A stretch of 64,000 nucleotides of DNA, from assembly GCA_014058105.1 (NCBI GenBank), contig JACGCM010001948.1, forward strand, positions 1,550,001-1,614,000. Reading direction: 5' to 3'. The stretch's first letter is position 1; every line of letters starts with the position of its first letter. Below, piece after piece: positions 44,523 through 57,545 of the stretch. Under the pieces are notes generated by a model. It saw only the letters and a program-made list of their open reading frames with translations. It was not told the origin of the DNA and searched no databases. The stretch comes from Kingdonia uniflora. Its lineage: Eukaryota; Streptophyta; Magnoliopsida; Ranunculales; Circaeasteraceae. A program made the position numbers and the translations under genes.

Positions 44523-47500
44523 CTGCAAATCCAACACAAAACCAAGTAAAGAGTAACACAAGGAAACAAACAAGGAGTAAAATTATTCATAGCGTACTTC
44601 TTTAAAGTAGCTGTTTAGTATGAAGGAAGTCAAAATCTCAAATGTCATTGAAGCGCAATTCTTCTTTTATTTTTCCTTTTTTTTGTGAAAAGGGCCCAAT
44701 ATTAGTTTTAGTAAAGGCCCCATAAAAATTAGGGCCGGCCCTGATAGATATAAACCTGACTGATAAATCCTATGATTTAGAGATCCTAGTCCTTGATTCA
44801 CGGAGACAGACTGATATTTAGCTCTGCTAAATACCATCGCCTTCACACACTAGATAATAATTCATAATACCATGAGCCACCCAAGACAAATTCTTGGATT
44901 ATCAGGCCCTATTCTTCCTCACACAAAAGAAGGGTAAGACTGTACGTGGGACAAAGGAAGGGTAAGGCTGAAAGACTAACCTTTTCAAATTGTATCGGAT
45001 TCATTTTAAACCCTGGAGGCAACTTCATACGGCTATCTTCAAGAGTCGTGACCAGATCATTGATGACTGCAGTATCATCTATAGATGCAGCAGAGAGGCT
45101 TGTAGCTTTCTCGTCTGTAACGATTTTTACTCCTGTCTTAGGCTGAAAATCTGGGACAATCACATTATTAACAGCATCAGCAAACTTGCTGGTATTTTTA
45201 GCCCAATCTGGAATTTGGATGCCAAAAGTCTCAGCACGCAATATGGATCCTGCCATGGCAAAGTGTAGATGACCCGGATCTTCGGCCGAAAACTGCAGCG
45301 GACGAGGGAACCGTTTAGGAGCTGACCAGAACGGTGCGCCTGTACTGGTTGCAGAATCCTCTGGGAAAGTAAAAGTTAACTGCTTCACACGGTTAGCAAA
45401 GTAGTCTTCAAACCTATTTGCATTAAATGAAGACATTAGATACGAAAATAAACCAAACACTATTTGTGCTTATGAGAGGCTGCTAAGATTATACCATACA
45501 AAGGTAGTGTGGATACAAAATAAAACACAACTCAGAAGATAGCCAAAAATGGCTTTTATATTTAGGCATTTAGCAGAAAAAAAACAAGCTGTTTAACTAG
45601 TTAGTGTCTACTGGCTACTACCCACTATTTATAGTATGTTGACTTTTGAGGGAGTGTTTTACTAAACAATCTTTTGTCTATGCTAAAAGACAGTAATAAA
45701 TTGTGACTTCCAGGAGAAGACAATAGTCAGTAGATACTTGCATCCAAACAGTCTTTAAGTTGACAAAATACTATATAGTAGATGAAAGAGAAAGCACACT
45801 ACCTTAAACGAGCCCATGTGATGCAGTCCTGGAATATTTCACATCTCTCCCTATCAAGGCACTCTATAACTCGTTCCAAGTTATCCCTGGCCTGAGCATC
45901 ACCTGCACTCTTCATAGAAGAAGTGTATTCACTTGGATTTGACAAATAAGCATTCACTTCAGCCGGTGTTTTCTCAAGCAAACCCTCAAACTCAGACCGA
46001 GCCCATGTGAGACAATGGTCTATATTGTGCGGGAACGAGTGCACAGTACACATGGGAGCCTGTTTCTCAGGTGGGTCTCTTGAGGCACCATAGTTCTCTG
46101 TTAGGTGTGGAATAACCATCTGTGTGTTGCATTTGGCACCCAGAGTTCCGGACTCCACAAGGGGCTTTTGAAAATAAACGCACCTCTGATCCATGTATAA
46201 TCTTGCGTTAATGTTATCCAAGGCATTCACAACAACATCAAGATTCTCCCAGAAAGTATCGTTGAATACATTCTCTGTCTCGGGGCTCGCACGGTTCTGG
46301 AGAGCTTCGATATGGAAGTATGGGTTGATTGAAGTAGCAACAGTAGCAGCAACGGTAGATTTTGCCTGCCCGATGTTCCAATCCCGAAAGAGGAATTGCC
46401 TGCTGAGGTTGCTCTTCTCAATGACATCATCATCTGTTACTGTTAGCTTCCCTCCGCTACTACAGCTAACTCCCATCAAGGCTAAATTTTTCAAGAACTC
46501 ACATCCAAGTGCACCAGATCCTACAACAAATACCTTGGCCTCTTCCAGTTTCTTCTGGAGCTTGGATCCAAACACAGAAATCTGGGCATCATACCTCCTG
46601 TTTTGTGGTTTCACATCAATGGGATCCAAAGCTTCAGTTGGAAGAGATTCGATTGAGTCGAAGTAAAAGAACTGTCAGGAAACCGAAACATGCATTAGAC
46701 TAAGTGCAATGACAACAGAATTGAAGTTTGGAGTCACTTTAACCAATGGTTAAACAACTATCTACTCAGATTTAACTGTTAGCAAGTTGTAATTCCGCAT
46801 TTTTATAAATTAAAATAGCATGTGCAATTAAGGTATGTTCATTTTGATTACATTCATGGCCTTAAGAAAGACCCATTAAGGGATAAAGTAAGGAAGTCGG
46901 CTGAGATAGTTTTAGATGAAGAAGTGGTTTATGTATGACTAACCTGATAAAGAGGATGGAATTTTCCAGAGCATGCCTTTACAACCTCTTGCCCCACTAT
47001 ACCACCAAACATGGCAGCCATGGGATTCAGAACAGCCCTCGCCCCAAATGCAAAATGTCGCAAAACTTTGTCGTCAATCTTATCAATTTTTCCAACACCC
47101 AAACTCTCATTGATGTTCGTGGCTATAGAAATCAGCTTCTGAGCATCATCTTCTACCCCAGCAACAGGAAAACGTCCCATCTCATATAGAAACTTATCAA
47201 GCGCTTGAAATGCCAAGTGCAAAAGAGGTGGGCGATCAAACTTGGAAAAATCGCTGAAAAGGAAGTCACCAGGATTTTTTAGTGCTTCTCGCAGTGGTTT
47301 GAAGTGCAATATCTTTGGTTGTTTCACCTGTGTGACAATACCGCCTTTCGCATATGCACCATAGGTTGTAGTGTCTTCATCAAGAATGAATGCGTACGGC
47401 TTAGCGCTTTTAACCTTTCTTGGGTTACCATCAATAAGTTCTGTCATTCCATGAACTTCTGAAAACAGAACCAGATCCCCATCCTCAAACTCGAGTCGTT

Positions 47501-50500
47501 CATCGTCAACACATGAGATAAGTGCAGGGTTGTCATTGCTGATGGACACAATTATACCTGTACGTGGCTCTTCACCGTCGACATCAAAAACAGTAAACTT
47601 AGGGCCGAAGTCGCAGAACACACTGCCAAAAAGACCACGAACTTCAGATTTGATGAAGGAGATTGGAGGCTCATGACTATGGCAGTAATCGTCAAACTCA
47701 ATGGCTTTCTCTAAGCTGATATCAGTAAATACCACAGCCTGTCAAAGAAAAAAGTTGTAAGTGTTAGATGAGTCATGACAGGGTTTACGGTATCCTGACA
47801 ACCCAAACAAGAGAGGACTGAAAGACTGTCTAGAGTAGTCATCTCTAGGCCCCTGAAGAAGACCTGCTGGCATGCATGAGAAAAAAGACGATATGTTCAA
47901 ACATCTGCATAACATGGAATACAAATGTATAGACCGTCGACATCAAATTCTACGCAATAAAATTACACTTATGAGAATAACATGAAAATGAGTTTGGGGC
48001 TAATTGTAAAGGAAACATTTTATTGATCTCAAAGAAACTTTCCAAGGTGGCAAGATTACAACCCGAATGCAATGAAAAAAGGGGGGAAATGGACATTATG
48101 TTATTAAAAACTTGATATGGGAAAACCTATTTTTTTAAAACAATATTATTGACCAGCAGTTCCTAAGATTATATAACGGCTTTCAACCCAAAGGCGAAGA
48201 CGATAACTATATGCAGTAGGTGACAAAAAAAATACACCGACCATTGACCAAAGTTCTACATTTCGCGCAAGACCCTCTTGTGTGAAAAAAACATAGTGAT
48301 AAATACCAAGGTTGTCAAAATCGTACGATTTGACTCGAATCGTTTCCTTACCGATTCAAATCGCAGTTTGTCTGAATCGTAGATGAATCGTGAAAATCAC
48401 ACAATTTGACTGAATCGTAGGAATCAATCAAATCTTCCTATTTAGCTAATCTCTAGAACTTCTTCATGAATTCAATCAAATCTTCTCTTCTTCTTTGAGC
48501 TCTTCTTCTTCACGCTAGAAATGGCGACAATACCCTCAATTCTTCTTTAAAGTTAGAATTTTGAATATTTTAGCCCAAATTACAATAATACCCTTATCCT
48601 TTTAAGTAATTACATATTGCCATTAAAGTTTGAAACATCTCTCTAGTATCTACCTTTTTAACAAGTAATACATCCAATTGAAGTTACCAACTCTAAAACC
48701 CCATTGTTATGATTTAGCAAAACTCAAAAATCTTGTCACACACTTAACGAAATCGACCGTTGTTTGTTCCTATGTTTTTACACTCAAGTAGAAGATACCC
48801 ATATATTTGTTTTAAACTTTTATTTAACGACGGATGTTATAATCTTACTTTGAAGATTTATTAGTTATTGATGGATGATGTACTTTAGATGATGTCTCAC
48901 TCCTTTTTGATGGTTATAGATGTTTATTAATAACTATGATGAGTAAATGATTATTTTGGTAATTGCAATGATTCTGAGAGTTTTGGTATATGTTATATAT
49001 TTTTTGGGTGATATTTCAAAAAATCAAAAAAATAATCTTACGATTTGTACTTCGATTTACCATTCACGATACGATTTACCATTTGACATCCTTGATCAAT
49101 TCTTACAACATATTAGCCCACTATGTACCAAGTCAGAGCTAGGGAGACTAAGGTCAGTTGAGCTTCAAACACTACGTTTTAGAAGTAGAGTTTCATATGT
49201 TGGTTATTGCAAAAGAATAAAAAAGGATTTTTTTAGTTTTCACAAACATATTTTTTAGCTTTATATGTAGGTTAAATGATCATATCAAAGAGGAAAACAC
49301 TGTAAAACGTTCCAAAAAATGTGCCCCCAAACCCGGCTTTTGACACGACTGGAAAGTATTCCAAGCTCTGCCGCTAACTCTGTGCATCCAATGCGAAAAA
49401 AGCTAGACCAGAGGGTCCTCAAACCAAAGATATGGCTATTAATACAAGCTTATAGCCTCAACCATACATAATGAGGCTTATGCCTCATCAAACTCATGTG
49501 TTTGCCTCAAGTTTATATACTTGAGAAGTTTCAACAAAGATACTGAACCTGCGTACCGAGCTGCATCATAAATAGAGAGATTGAATTATTATAAGAATTA
49601 TTCAGTCCCCTCAGTAGTCCTTAGCTCGTTCTGGAGCCCGGCCTTAATCCTTATTTGCCGAGAAAAAAAAGAACAAAACAAAATGTCTACTTATAGTACA
49701 CACCTATTTATACAATTCTAGGAGGTAGGATTTAAGTATATAAAGTAGACTTAGTTTTTCATCTGAAGTAGCTTCTTTTAAAGGGGGCGACTTTTGGGAA
49801 TGGATATGGATTCTTATACATAATTGAAAGCACGAGTATTTAGTGTCACACTACCTATGCAATTGGATGGGTCTTGCGGAAGAAGAGGAACGAGGCAATT
49901 TGAAGGAGAGGTCAACATCGTGGAAGCGATTCTTAGAGAATTTTGTATTCATTCTCTTTATCCAATATATCGTTGAGGTTTAAAGATGTTGTGATGCGTT
50001 TAAGGGATTTAGTTATACATAATTCAACGTGACCGAGTGATCTTTCTATTATTTTTTTCCTTTTTTTTCCTTTGCCTTCGGGTAATAATCTTTCCGTCTA
50101 GAAAAGTTTCTTTAAGATGATCAATAATTGATTTTACTTTCTCAAAAAGATACTTGGCTATCATATTTAGTTTTAAATATCTACATCAACAGTAATGATC
50201 ATAAAATGAATAAAATGAGGTGTTTTCATTCTTAATTAATGAGGGCACAAAAAATGGTGACAGGCAATTGATGGAGGAAAAGAGATGCGAGTTTACATAG
50301 ATATAGATAAGCTATTAAATAAACGGTAAGAAACTATAATAACTCAGAAAATGATGAATGGACTAGAAAAGGCTCATAGCAGTTTTTTTTCTTCTTTCAA
50401 GTCTCAACTATTAAGCCTCCGCCAGCAATTACACATGCTCTTTGATACTAAGTTTCACCACTTGAGTGTGCTCATTCCTCAATATATTAAATCAATATGC

Positions 50501-53500
50501 CTCATGCCCTCCTCATCCTCTTTTCAGAGATACTACATCCTTATTCCTCATTAATAAGCCCCCCAATTATATCATCAAAAATTTCACTTAAACCTATGCA
50601 TTTGGGCTTGTTAGGTCTGGAAGAAATGAAATGGTTACAAAATGAGTTGACGGGTGATATTAGGTGAACATAAGATTTAGGAAATGAAAGGCGATCTTCA
50701 AAAAATTTGCACTTTGGGAACTTCTAGAGCAAGAAAGATAATGTATTAGATTCTATTAGAGAGAAAAATTAGAAAAGGGAACAAAAGAATATCGACCAAA
50801 AGTATGAATGAAGTTAAAATATGTTTATTGGTCAAAGGCTCACTAGGCTGTGAGGCTATGTACGCGCCTTTATTACATTTCTAGTTCACCTGTGACTTGT
50901 GACTTGTGAAAATAGGCATACTTTATGGACACTTGACTTGTACATTGTTGATATATTTGTGATCTAATACAACATTGACAATTACAGTTACTCGACTTGT
51001 ATTAGTGTGTGTTTTCTTTTAAACTAGTTCACCTTTAACTTGTGGAAGGTAGGCATACGTTATAGATACTAGACATATACAATGTTGATAGATTGTAATC
51101 ACTTATCAGCATACATAATAACAGCTACTTGACTTGTAGTGGATATTGTGTGTATTTCTTTATATCCCTATTTATCTTATCATGGAGAGGCGGCTTGAAT
51201 AGTAACACATCCATCCGCTTAATGGCTCTTGGATTGAACTCATTGAAGTTTGCCCAGGCCAGTAAAGAATCAATCTGACCTCACTTCTGCGAATGAGCCA
51301 AAACTAAGCCCACTACAATAACCAGCCAAAATGACCGGAATTCCTTGTCGGCACAAACTAATAATATTCTCTCTTTTTTTTGGGTAGAGATTGAGGGCCC
51401 GTGAATTAATAGTGCAGGGAAAAACTATACTTGCTAGGCATGTGGCTTAATTAACAAGGCTTTCTCGAATATTTTACGAGCTCCTCAGTAGTGGGGACAA
51501 CTATACTTGCTAGGACTCCCAGATGTTCAGTTATTAAATAATGATTTGCATCAACTGGTAAGCTATTTTAGTTGGTTATAATTTTTTAATGTATAGATTG
51601 ATTACCTTGGCCCTTGAGTTGATATTTTGACTTTTTGTAATGAATATCACTCAACTGAATTACATCCACCACCCCCATACCACTTGCATCCACCGCACAA
51701 ACTTGCCTAACCAAAAACACCTTCGGTTTTTGCAGGACCCAAAGGAAGCAAGAGATACTCAGCCCCGAAGCAAAGTGGAGGAGAAAAAGAACCAATAAAC
51801 TAACCTCTAGTTCTTCGGCAGGAGCTATTTTTCTTTGTGACATCATCTGGGAATTCTTCCTTTCAGCATACCGAGGTCGTGCCTTAGGTCGTCTGGTGTA
51901 CTAAAGCATGTTGTTGACACATAACTGCTTGAGGAGCGTATTTGTCATTCGAGAGGACCACAGTTGTCTGGCATATTGATGAAGAAACAAAAGAGACTTC
52001 CAAATGGAGTCGGCAAGGTCTCAACATTGTAGCATTCTACTTGCTGAAGTTCATATGTTACACTGGATTATGGACTTCATATAGTTGAAAAGAAACATTA
52101 TGCATGGATTTGTGTTCATTTAAGCTATCCTTTTGGGTGGAGTGCAGATTTTGTATGAGAAGGTAGAACACCCCTGCAAGAAAATATCCAAGATGGAAAT
52201 CACTATGCCAAGGGCAAGAATAGAAACACAAACGACTTCAACTCCGGAGGCAAAAAGACGATGATAGCCTCCATCTCGATGCAGTCTTCCAATCTCAATC
52301 CTTTCATCACACTACCAAGAGATACCGTACCCAAGATAATTGCATCCAACTCTTTCGGTGTCTCATTCAAGTTACGCCCATTTCACTCCTACAGAAGCAA
52401 TGGGTGCAGGGTAGAATCCAAAGAAATTCCGTCTTTGCACTAAGTAACTATGAAATGATTTGACTGACAAGTTCCCATCCTTGTATCATTCTCAATCATC
52501 CTTCTTGCATTTGCAATTGCAGGCGTCCTCTCACTAATCCCAACTGAAGTAATAACCAACATATCATGGCAACCAGCTTCCTCTCCTCATAAGGCTGTGA
52601 AAATTCTAATTCCCATCCTCTCGAGTCTCCTGTCCTGTTGTATAATTCCATCACACTACCCTAATTGAAATCATAATATACATACGTGAAAACAACTCCT
52701 TTAATGTGGTCAAGTCACACCACAAATTGTGCCTAAATTGATTATTCTCGTCGTATCCACCAACGCTGTCAGAGTGCCACCACAGTGACCACACATTGTG
52801 ACAAAATTTAACCCCTTCCCTGTTGATAGATATCTCAATACCTTCCCTGAACTTCAAATTCTCTCAAGCTTTGATACCATAAGCTGACAGGTGATGTAGG
52901 GTATAAAGTTATAAAAAAAAGGTATGTTATTTAGTGCTTTTTGACCAAATTAAACTAATCACATCTCAAAAACACTTTCATGTTCCACTAGGCCAACTTC
53001 TGACACATAATTACTTGAGAAGGAAACAGGTTTGGGAAAACACACAAGAAATGGAATCAGTAAAACCCCTTAGTTTGTGCCTGATGTGGGAGACGGGAAA
53101 TGAGTAAGTCGCATCAAACAAAATGAAATCAAAAAATGAAACAAACTTCAACTCACGTCTGATGTTATTAAACTTCCTCCAGCCTTTCCTTTTGTAGCTA
53201 AAAGGGTCGGAATTTTTTATTGAGATCGCTATTCGCTTAACCATTTCCTCGTCCATTTTTTTAGCCGTTAATATACCTGGTAACTTAATCGAAAATGATA
53301 CCCACCGGTCCCGGACGCCCTCCCCACTATGGGAAATGGAAAGTGCACCTGTTTATCAAATAAGTACCCTATGAAACGGCTCTCTTTAGAAACGTTTATT
53401 CCCACAACTATGTTCCATGTAACTCTTCCAATAACCGAGATTCAAAGTCTACCCAAATATGAGCTGTTGACAATGCGCCAAGGCCGCAACTCAAGAATCC

Positions 53501-56500
53501 AGAGTAACTCATCTTTTGCACAACAGAAACCCTCATTGCTTTGCTACTAGTCAAATTCCATGTAGATATCATTTTGAAGGGGGATTTCATGCATTAATAA
53601 AGTACCTGCCGCCTAGTACCCTAGATATGTTTCCAGCCTCTCGGCCTACTGACTTTACATCTGACGACTCAATTTTATTTTAAACTACCTGGTGCAACAC
53701 TACAACTTCATTCTTTCAATTCATACAAAGCAAAGTCTCTTCAAATCCCGTAAACCCCAAAATCAACACTTTTCAACTGGTTTTAACACAAAGGCCACCT
53801 TTCTAGCCTACATCAATTTTGGTTCCTAAGACAGTTTCCTCCATCATGTTTTCAATGTAACACAGCTTACTGCCATAAGAAGTTTGCATTACAAATTCAG
53901 TGATATTGAAGTTTTTTCTGCCCATAATGCAAACTCAATTACCAAGTAAATCAAACATCAAATCTTCCAATACCTATTCCCAGTCCCAAGACAGGAGGAT
54001 AATTCTCTTTGATAGGTGAACTATCATTAAGTCAAAATCTAAAGAACTGTGTATAAGACAGCGGAAAAAATTAATATATAGTAGAACAGGAATAGAAGCT
54101 AAACATGGAATAAAAAGGAAAGAAGTTAATAATCTTGAAGTCTACTGTGACTCGGATGATTTCCTGTTTAAACATATAATCCATCATGAAACATTCCTTT
54201 AAAATCCATAGATGTGCTTCCTAGTTTTTCATGTCTAGTCCAGGTCATAGAATTAATGGCCATTAAAGAAGGATGGCATGTGTCTTTTGAGCTAAGAACA
54301 CACACCAAGGAGAACTTCTTGAGAAACAATAACGCCCAAATCATTAAGATTAGTCTTCTGAAAGGATACCACACTTTTACATACAAAAATATTACCCATA
54401 GAATTATAGGCTATAATATTTGAACAACTAATATCATATAAATGATGGAAGTAGGAGGCTGAGAGGTTCCTCAAAGCAAGCGGACCAAAATATATAAATC
54501 ACAAGCATAGATCCCTATTAGCCAAAGCGGATAAAAATGCATTCACAATCCTCTAAAATGTGATATTACTTAAAGAGGGTTTTACCATTACCTAATAACT
54601 ACGAAAATAACGATGCAGATACTAAATAACGGCATATCAACTAGGTAAATTGTCAATTCATCAAGTAACATTATAGCTTTACCACAAATCAACAACCGAC
54701 GCAACATTCATAATGGACGATTAACAAAAAAATTGCATGGAATTATCAAAAAAAAAAAACATACATCACTATTTAAGAAAACACGAAATAGAATCTCAAG
54801 AAATGTCGTGGAAGTAAAAGTACCTGGAAATTGGAAAGTTGCTCCTTAGTCAAAGTAGTCGTTAAGGTCAAGATGGCCACAGCATTGTTCAATTCTTGAA
54901 GCTTTTGGAGAGAAGCAAGGGCCCTATTTTTACCCACGTCGTCCTCGGAGAAAATGAAATTGCTAGACAAGTCCCACAATTCCACTGTCCCTTCATCATG
55001 CAATGTGACGGACTTAACACCCGCCAGAATAAGATTTTTTGCTGCAAGAAGAAATATGATTCATAAGCCAACAATACTATCAATTTGGCACTCATGTTAA
55101 GCAAAACCTCCCCTAATTTGGTGGTGTTAGATTCTTTGTTCCATCAAATATTTCGTATCTGCAGCTAGTACATGATTATGCTTGTGGGATCCTAATTTCT
55201 TTCTTCGGGTTTCCAATGCTTCTATTTCCTATAACTATTACGATTTACTCTTTTAAGCGTAGCAAAACTCAGTATCACAATATGAAATAGTAATCTAAAA
55301 ACATAGTTCATCAAAATAAACACTAACACCCTAAATCACGGGAAAAAAAATTGATCTCTCTAAAGAGATCAAAAATTGATCTCTTCTAATCGAAACACCC
55401 CATGTTGCATGAGAGAGAAAAATTTAAAAATAATTTAACGCCACAATTGAACACGTTTGGATCCCTTTTTAGCTCCTCTCTTTTAAATTAATTAAAAATT
55501 CCTCCATCAGTCCCTACACTGTTTGGGATCCTTTTTTAACTCCTATCTTTTATTAAAAAAATAAAGTAAGTCTATCTTCCTCTCTTTAACCTTAGTACGA
55601 TTCCTAATTCCAACTTCCAAGCAAGAGTAAAAAAAGAAGAGGGCATCATTATCAATTAACAAAATCATTTTGGGGCACAGATAATCCACTTACCAAGCCT
55701 CTGGAAGAATATAAATTCTCTTATGTTTATTATGAGAGAGTTTACACGAGGGCTATAGGGTACCCGTACCCATAGACATACTTGTTATTCTTAATAAATG
55801 TTTACGAGATTGTGGAGATTGACGGCGTTTATCAAATGAACACACTTTTGATGGCCTATTGGATTCATGTGGTTGGAGAATGCCACGTTTTAGTTTTGAC
55901 AACAGTGATTGTTTGAATAAATGTCTTTTATTATTCGCATGGCGGTCTTCTTTTAACTTTGCAACAACAAAGAGATGGGGAGATTCCGTGGAAGTAGTTC
56001 TAAAATAACTTTTGGGGTGTAAGTAAAGAACTCCAGAATTTGCATCTAATCACTTTCATGGTTTGAGGTACTGTTTTTTGCAACAAAAAAAAACTGTGTT
56101 TATGCTCGAGATAACGACGTTTACAATAGCATTTTAAATTATGAAGATCAAGATCTCAATATCTAGTTATTAGGAGTATGATCTTCGTGCGAAGGGTGGC
56201 TATTGCCTTGGTTTCACCTGAGTTGTCCGTATGAGGCATATTCTTTTGGTGAGCCTCTCTTTAGTCTGCAGATGCTTGCCTGGTTTTGGACGATTTAGAG
56301 TGTAGGGACTGAGGGAGGAATTTTTAATTAATTTAAAATAGATGAGTTAAAAAAGGATACACCTTAAATTATTTAAAAAAAAATCTCTCTCATGCCACAC
56401 GGTGTGTTTTGATTAGAAGAGATCAATTTTTGATCTCTTTAGAGAGATCAAAAATTTTCCCCTAAATCACAAACTAATCAAATCCATGAAATAAAATCAT

Positions 56501-56847
56501 AAACCAATAATCCAAACCTAACAATCCATAAAACACTCACCAATCTCAACACCAAGCCCTTGCATACCCGAAACGAGAACATTAGACGCAAACAACCGCC
56601 TCATTGTCTCCCTCCCATAAACAGCAAGCTGTCTACTATGCAGATCTTCATCGATATCCGACGGATTCCCATTTCCAAGCGCCATACTCACAATGCTACT
56701 ACTGTTACAGTTGTTGTTGTTGCTGTTGTTGTTACAGTTGTTGATTTCAATTGTGGAACACGAAATCGGACAATCAATTCGAGATTTCTTAGAATCGCCT
56801 ACCACTACCTCTCCTCCACAACCACCAGTTCTCTTTCTCGGAAGCAT
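43926..56847 (-). CDS. UBA1: Ubiquitin-activating enzyme E1 (six coding exons, 1,072 aa)
   Basis: This enzyme activates ubiquitin with ATP, binds it as a thioester and passes it to E2 enzymes; it acts in the cytosol and nucleus. Coding exons, in order of translation, are 56847-56541, 55041-54824, 47738-46944, 46671-45803, 45413-44981 and 44522-43926. All introns have GT...AG ends, and the lengths sum to 3,219 bases with frame kept throughout. The start is ATG at 56,847 (MLPRKRTGG), because the upstream in-frame codon at 56,856 is TTG. The protein contains the inactive adenylation domain, the active adenylation motif GSGALGCE (residues 491-498), the catalytic Cys in [10 protein letters not shown] (about residue 648) and the C-terminal ubiquitin-fold domain ending [11 protein letters not shown]. 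Plant E1s are about 1,050-1,080 residues, so this copy looks complete and functional. Whether it is the orthologue of Arabidopsis UBA1 or UBA2 cannot be decided here. Confidence 0.96.
44981..45413 (-). CDS. UBA1: E1 coding exon 5: second catalytic-Cys half-domain
   Basis: It encodes about residues 730-874 ([19 protein letters not shown], then [19 protein letters not shown]). The Arg codon at its start is split AG|G across intron 4, and it ends FEK before GTTAGT. A 458-bp intron follows. Confidence 0.95.
45803..46671 (-). CDS. UBA1: E1 coding exon 4: active adenylation domain and catalytic cysteine
   Basis: It encodes about residues 441-730. It opens [11 protein letters not shown] and contains [20 protein letters not shown], the nucleotide-binding [28 protein letters not shown] and the catalytic [20 protein letters not shown]. 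All these key residues are present. Confidence 0.96.
46944..47738 (-). CDS. UBA1: E1 coding exon 3: first catalytic-Cys half-domain and inactive adenylation domain
   Basis: It encodes residues 176-440, from [19 protein letters not shown] to [10 protein letters not shown]. It includes [36 protein letters not shown] and [20 protein letters not shown]. It is preceded by the 7.1 kb intron 2. Confidence 0.96.
48307..49094. mobile_element. hAT-like non-autonomous element in E1 intron 2 (788 bp)
   Basis: The left end is CAAGGTTGTCAAAATCGTAC, and the right end read on the other strand is CAAGGATGTCAAATGGTAAA. The flanks ATAAATAC (48,299-48,306) and ATCAATTC (49,095-49,102) agree at six of eight positions, as expected for an aged 8-bp hAT duplication. 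Subterminal AATCGTA/TACGATT words recur. There is no transposase. Confidence 0.65.
50881..51165. repeat. Divergent 143-bp tandem duplication in E1 intron 2
   Basis: CTAGTTCACC begins both units (50,881 and 51,024). Each then has ACTTGTG, AGGCATAC, a GTTGATA word, a CTTGACTTGTA/CTCGACTTGTA word and GTGTGT near its end. Divergence is clear, so the duplication is old. Confidence 0.75.
54824..55041 (-). CDS. UBA1: E1 coding exon 2
   Basis: It encodes residues 103-175: [20 protein letters not shown], then [20 protein letters not shown], ending LSNFQ. The Ala codon G|CA is split across intron 1. The exon continues the inactive adenylation half. Confidence 0.95.
55340..56461. mobile_element. Mutator-like element (non-autonomous) in E1 intron 1, 9-bp target duplication
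   Basis: The 1,122-bp element is flanked by perfect CTAAATCAC copies (55,331-55,339 and 56,462-56,470). Its ends are long inverted repeats of roughly 200 bp. Both ends start GGG plus an A/T run, then TGATCTCTCTAAAGAGATCA, and continue through TTGATCTCTTCTAATC, GCATGAGAGAGA and TTAATTAAAAATTCCTCC. A 9-bp duplication with long terminal inverted repeats is the hallmark of MULEs. The ~600-bp core has no transposase frame; its origin is unknown, and captured host DNA is possible. Confidence 0.88.
56541..56847 (-). CDS. UBA1: E1 coding exon 1 (start codon exon)
   Basis: It encodes residues 1-102 plus one base. MLPRKRTGG is followed by a low-complexity Asn/Ser stretch from an AAC-type repeat, then [20 protein letters not shown] and [16 protein letters not shown], the start of the inactive adenylation domain. 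The donor is G|GTGAGT at 56,540. Confidence 0.94.
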
Positions 56848-56860
56848 ATAGAGCAATCAA

Positions 56861-56972
56861 CTGCTCCCACAACAACAACAACAACATCAAAACAGAATAA
56901 TTTAAAATAAACAAATCATCAAATTCTAGGGTTTCAAACCAAATCTAGAATAAAAATTGGGGGAAAAGTTAC
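56861..56972 (-). other. UBA1: 5'UTR intron of the E1 gene (112 bp)
   Basis: The donor AG|GTAACT is at 56,973/56,972. The acceptor GGGAGCAG is at 56,861, after a (TTG)n-like pyrimidine-rich run and 13 bases before the ATG. Leader introns here are common in plant housekeeping genes. The call rests on splice-site sense alone. Confidence 0.6.
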
Positions 56973-57545
56973 CTCTTACGACTGTTTTACAGCGAAGAAG
57001 TGAGGGTTTGATCAGGAGAAATTGAGAAACAGGAAGCTAGAATTGTTGTTTTTTTTATGAGTGTTGCTGTTATTGTCCTTTAGTGGAATTGAGAGTAATG
57101 TTTGGTGAGGTTTCGGTGAAATTGGAGAGGTCGGTCTTAGGGCTTCCCTGATACGATTCAGTTGCGTAGAGAGAGAGGACTGAAGAGATGAGTTGTGAGA
57201 AAAAGACAAGTCTGGTGAACACTACTAGGGGTGGGTTGCATGTGTGGTGCTCGTGTTAATTACGTGAGTACATGCTAGATACATCGTACATGTACACTTG
57301 CATTTTTTACATTGTACGCCTGTGTATTGTGTGGGTGATTTTAAGGATTAGATATCACGCGGTAGTGGTGGTTGCAACAGTGATTGGGGAGAGATGAGGA
57401 ATAATCAATAGACAAGATTGAGAAAATGGGAGGGAAGAGATTGGAGATTTAGGAGGAATGGAGGAGATGGAGAGAATAGATAAAAAAAAAGATGAAGAAG
57501 AAGAAGATAACGGACGGATGGACGGGTAGATAAAGAAATGATCCT
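56973..57545 (-). promoter_or_regulatory. UBA1: E1 leader exon and promoter region, limited by a truncated copia element
   Basis: The leader probably starts near 57,190, with CT-rich CTCTCTCTCTACGC on the minus strand just downstream. No convincing TATA box was seen. Copia coding sequence begins at about 57,546, so at most ~350 bp separates it from the likely transcription start. Confidence 0.4.

Larger units (their letters stand above)
47739..54823 (-). other. UBA1: E1 intron 2, unusually long (7,085 bp)
   Basis: It is bounded by AG|GTACTT at 54,824 and TTTGACAG|GCTGTG at 47,738. The bulk has no recognisable gene. It holds a hAT-like element (48,307-49,094) and a 143-bp tandem duplication (50,881-51,165). 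Open stretches at 52,261-52,443 (+) and 53,256-53,011 (-) have no assignable product. Confidence 0.9.

Noticed and set aside
46193..46703. Plus-strand open frames across E1 exon 4
   Set aside because: They are antisense shadows of a conserved coding exon with no recognisable protein.
56848..56856. Upstream in-frame start for the E1 protein (adding three residues)
   Set aside because: The codon at 56,856 is TTG, not ATG; the first ATG is at 56,847 and matches the usual MLPRKR start.
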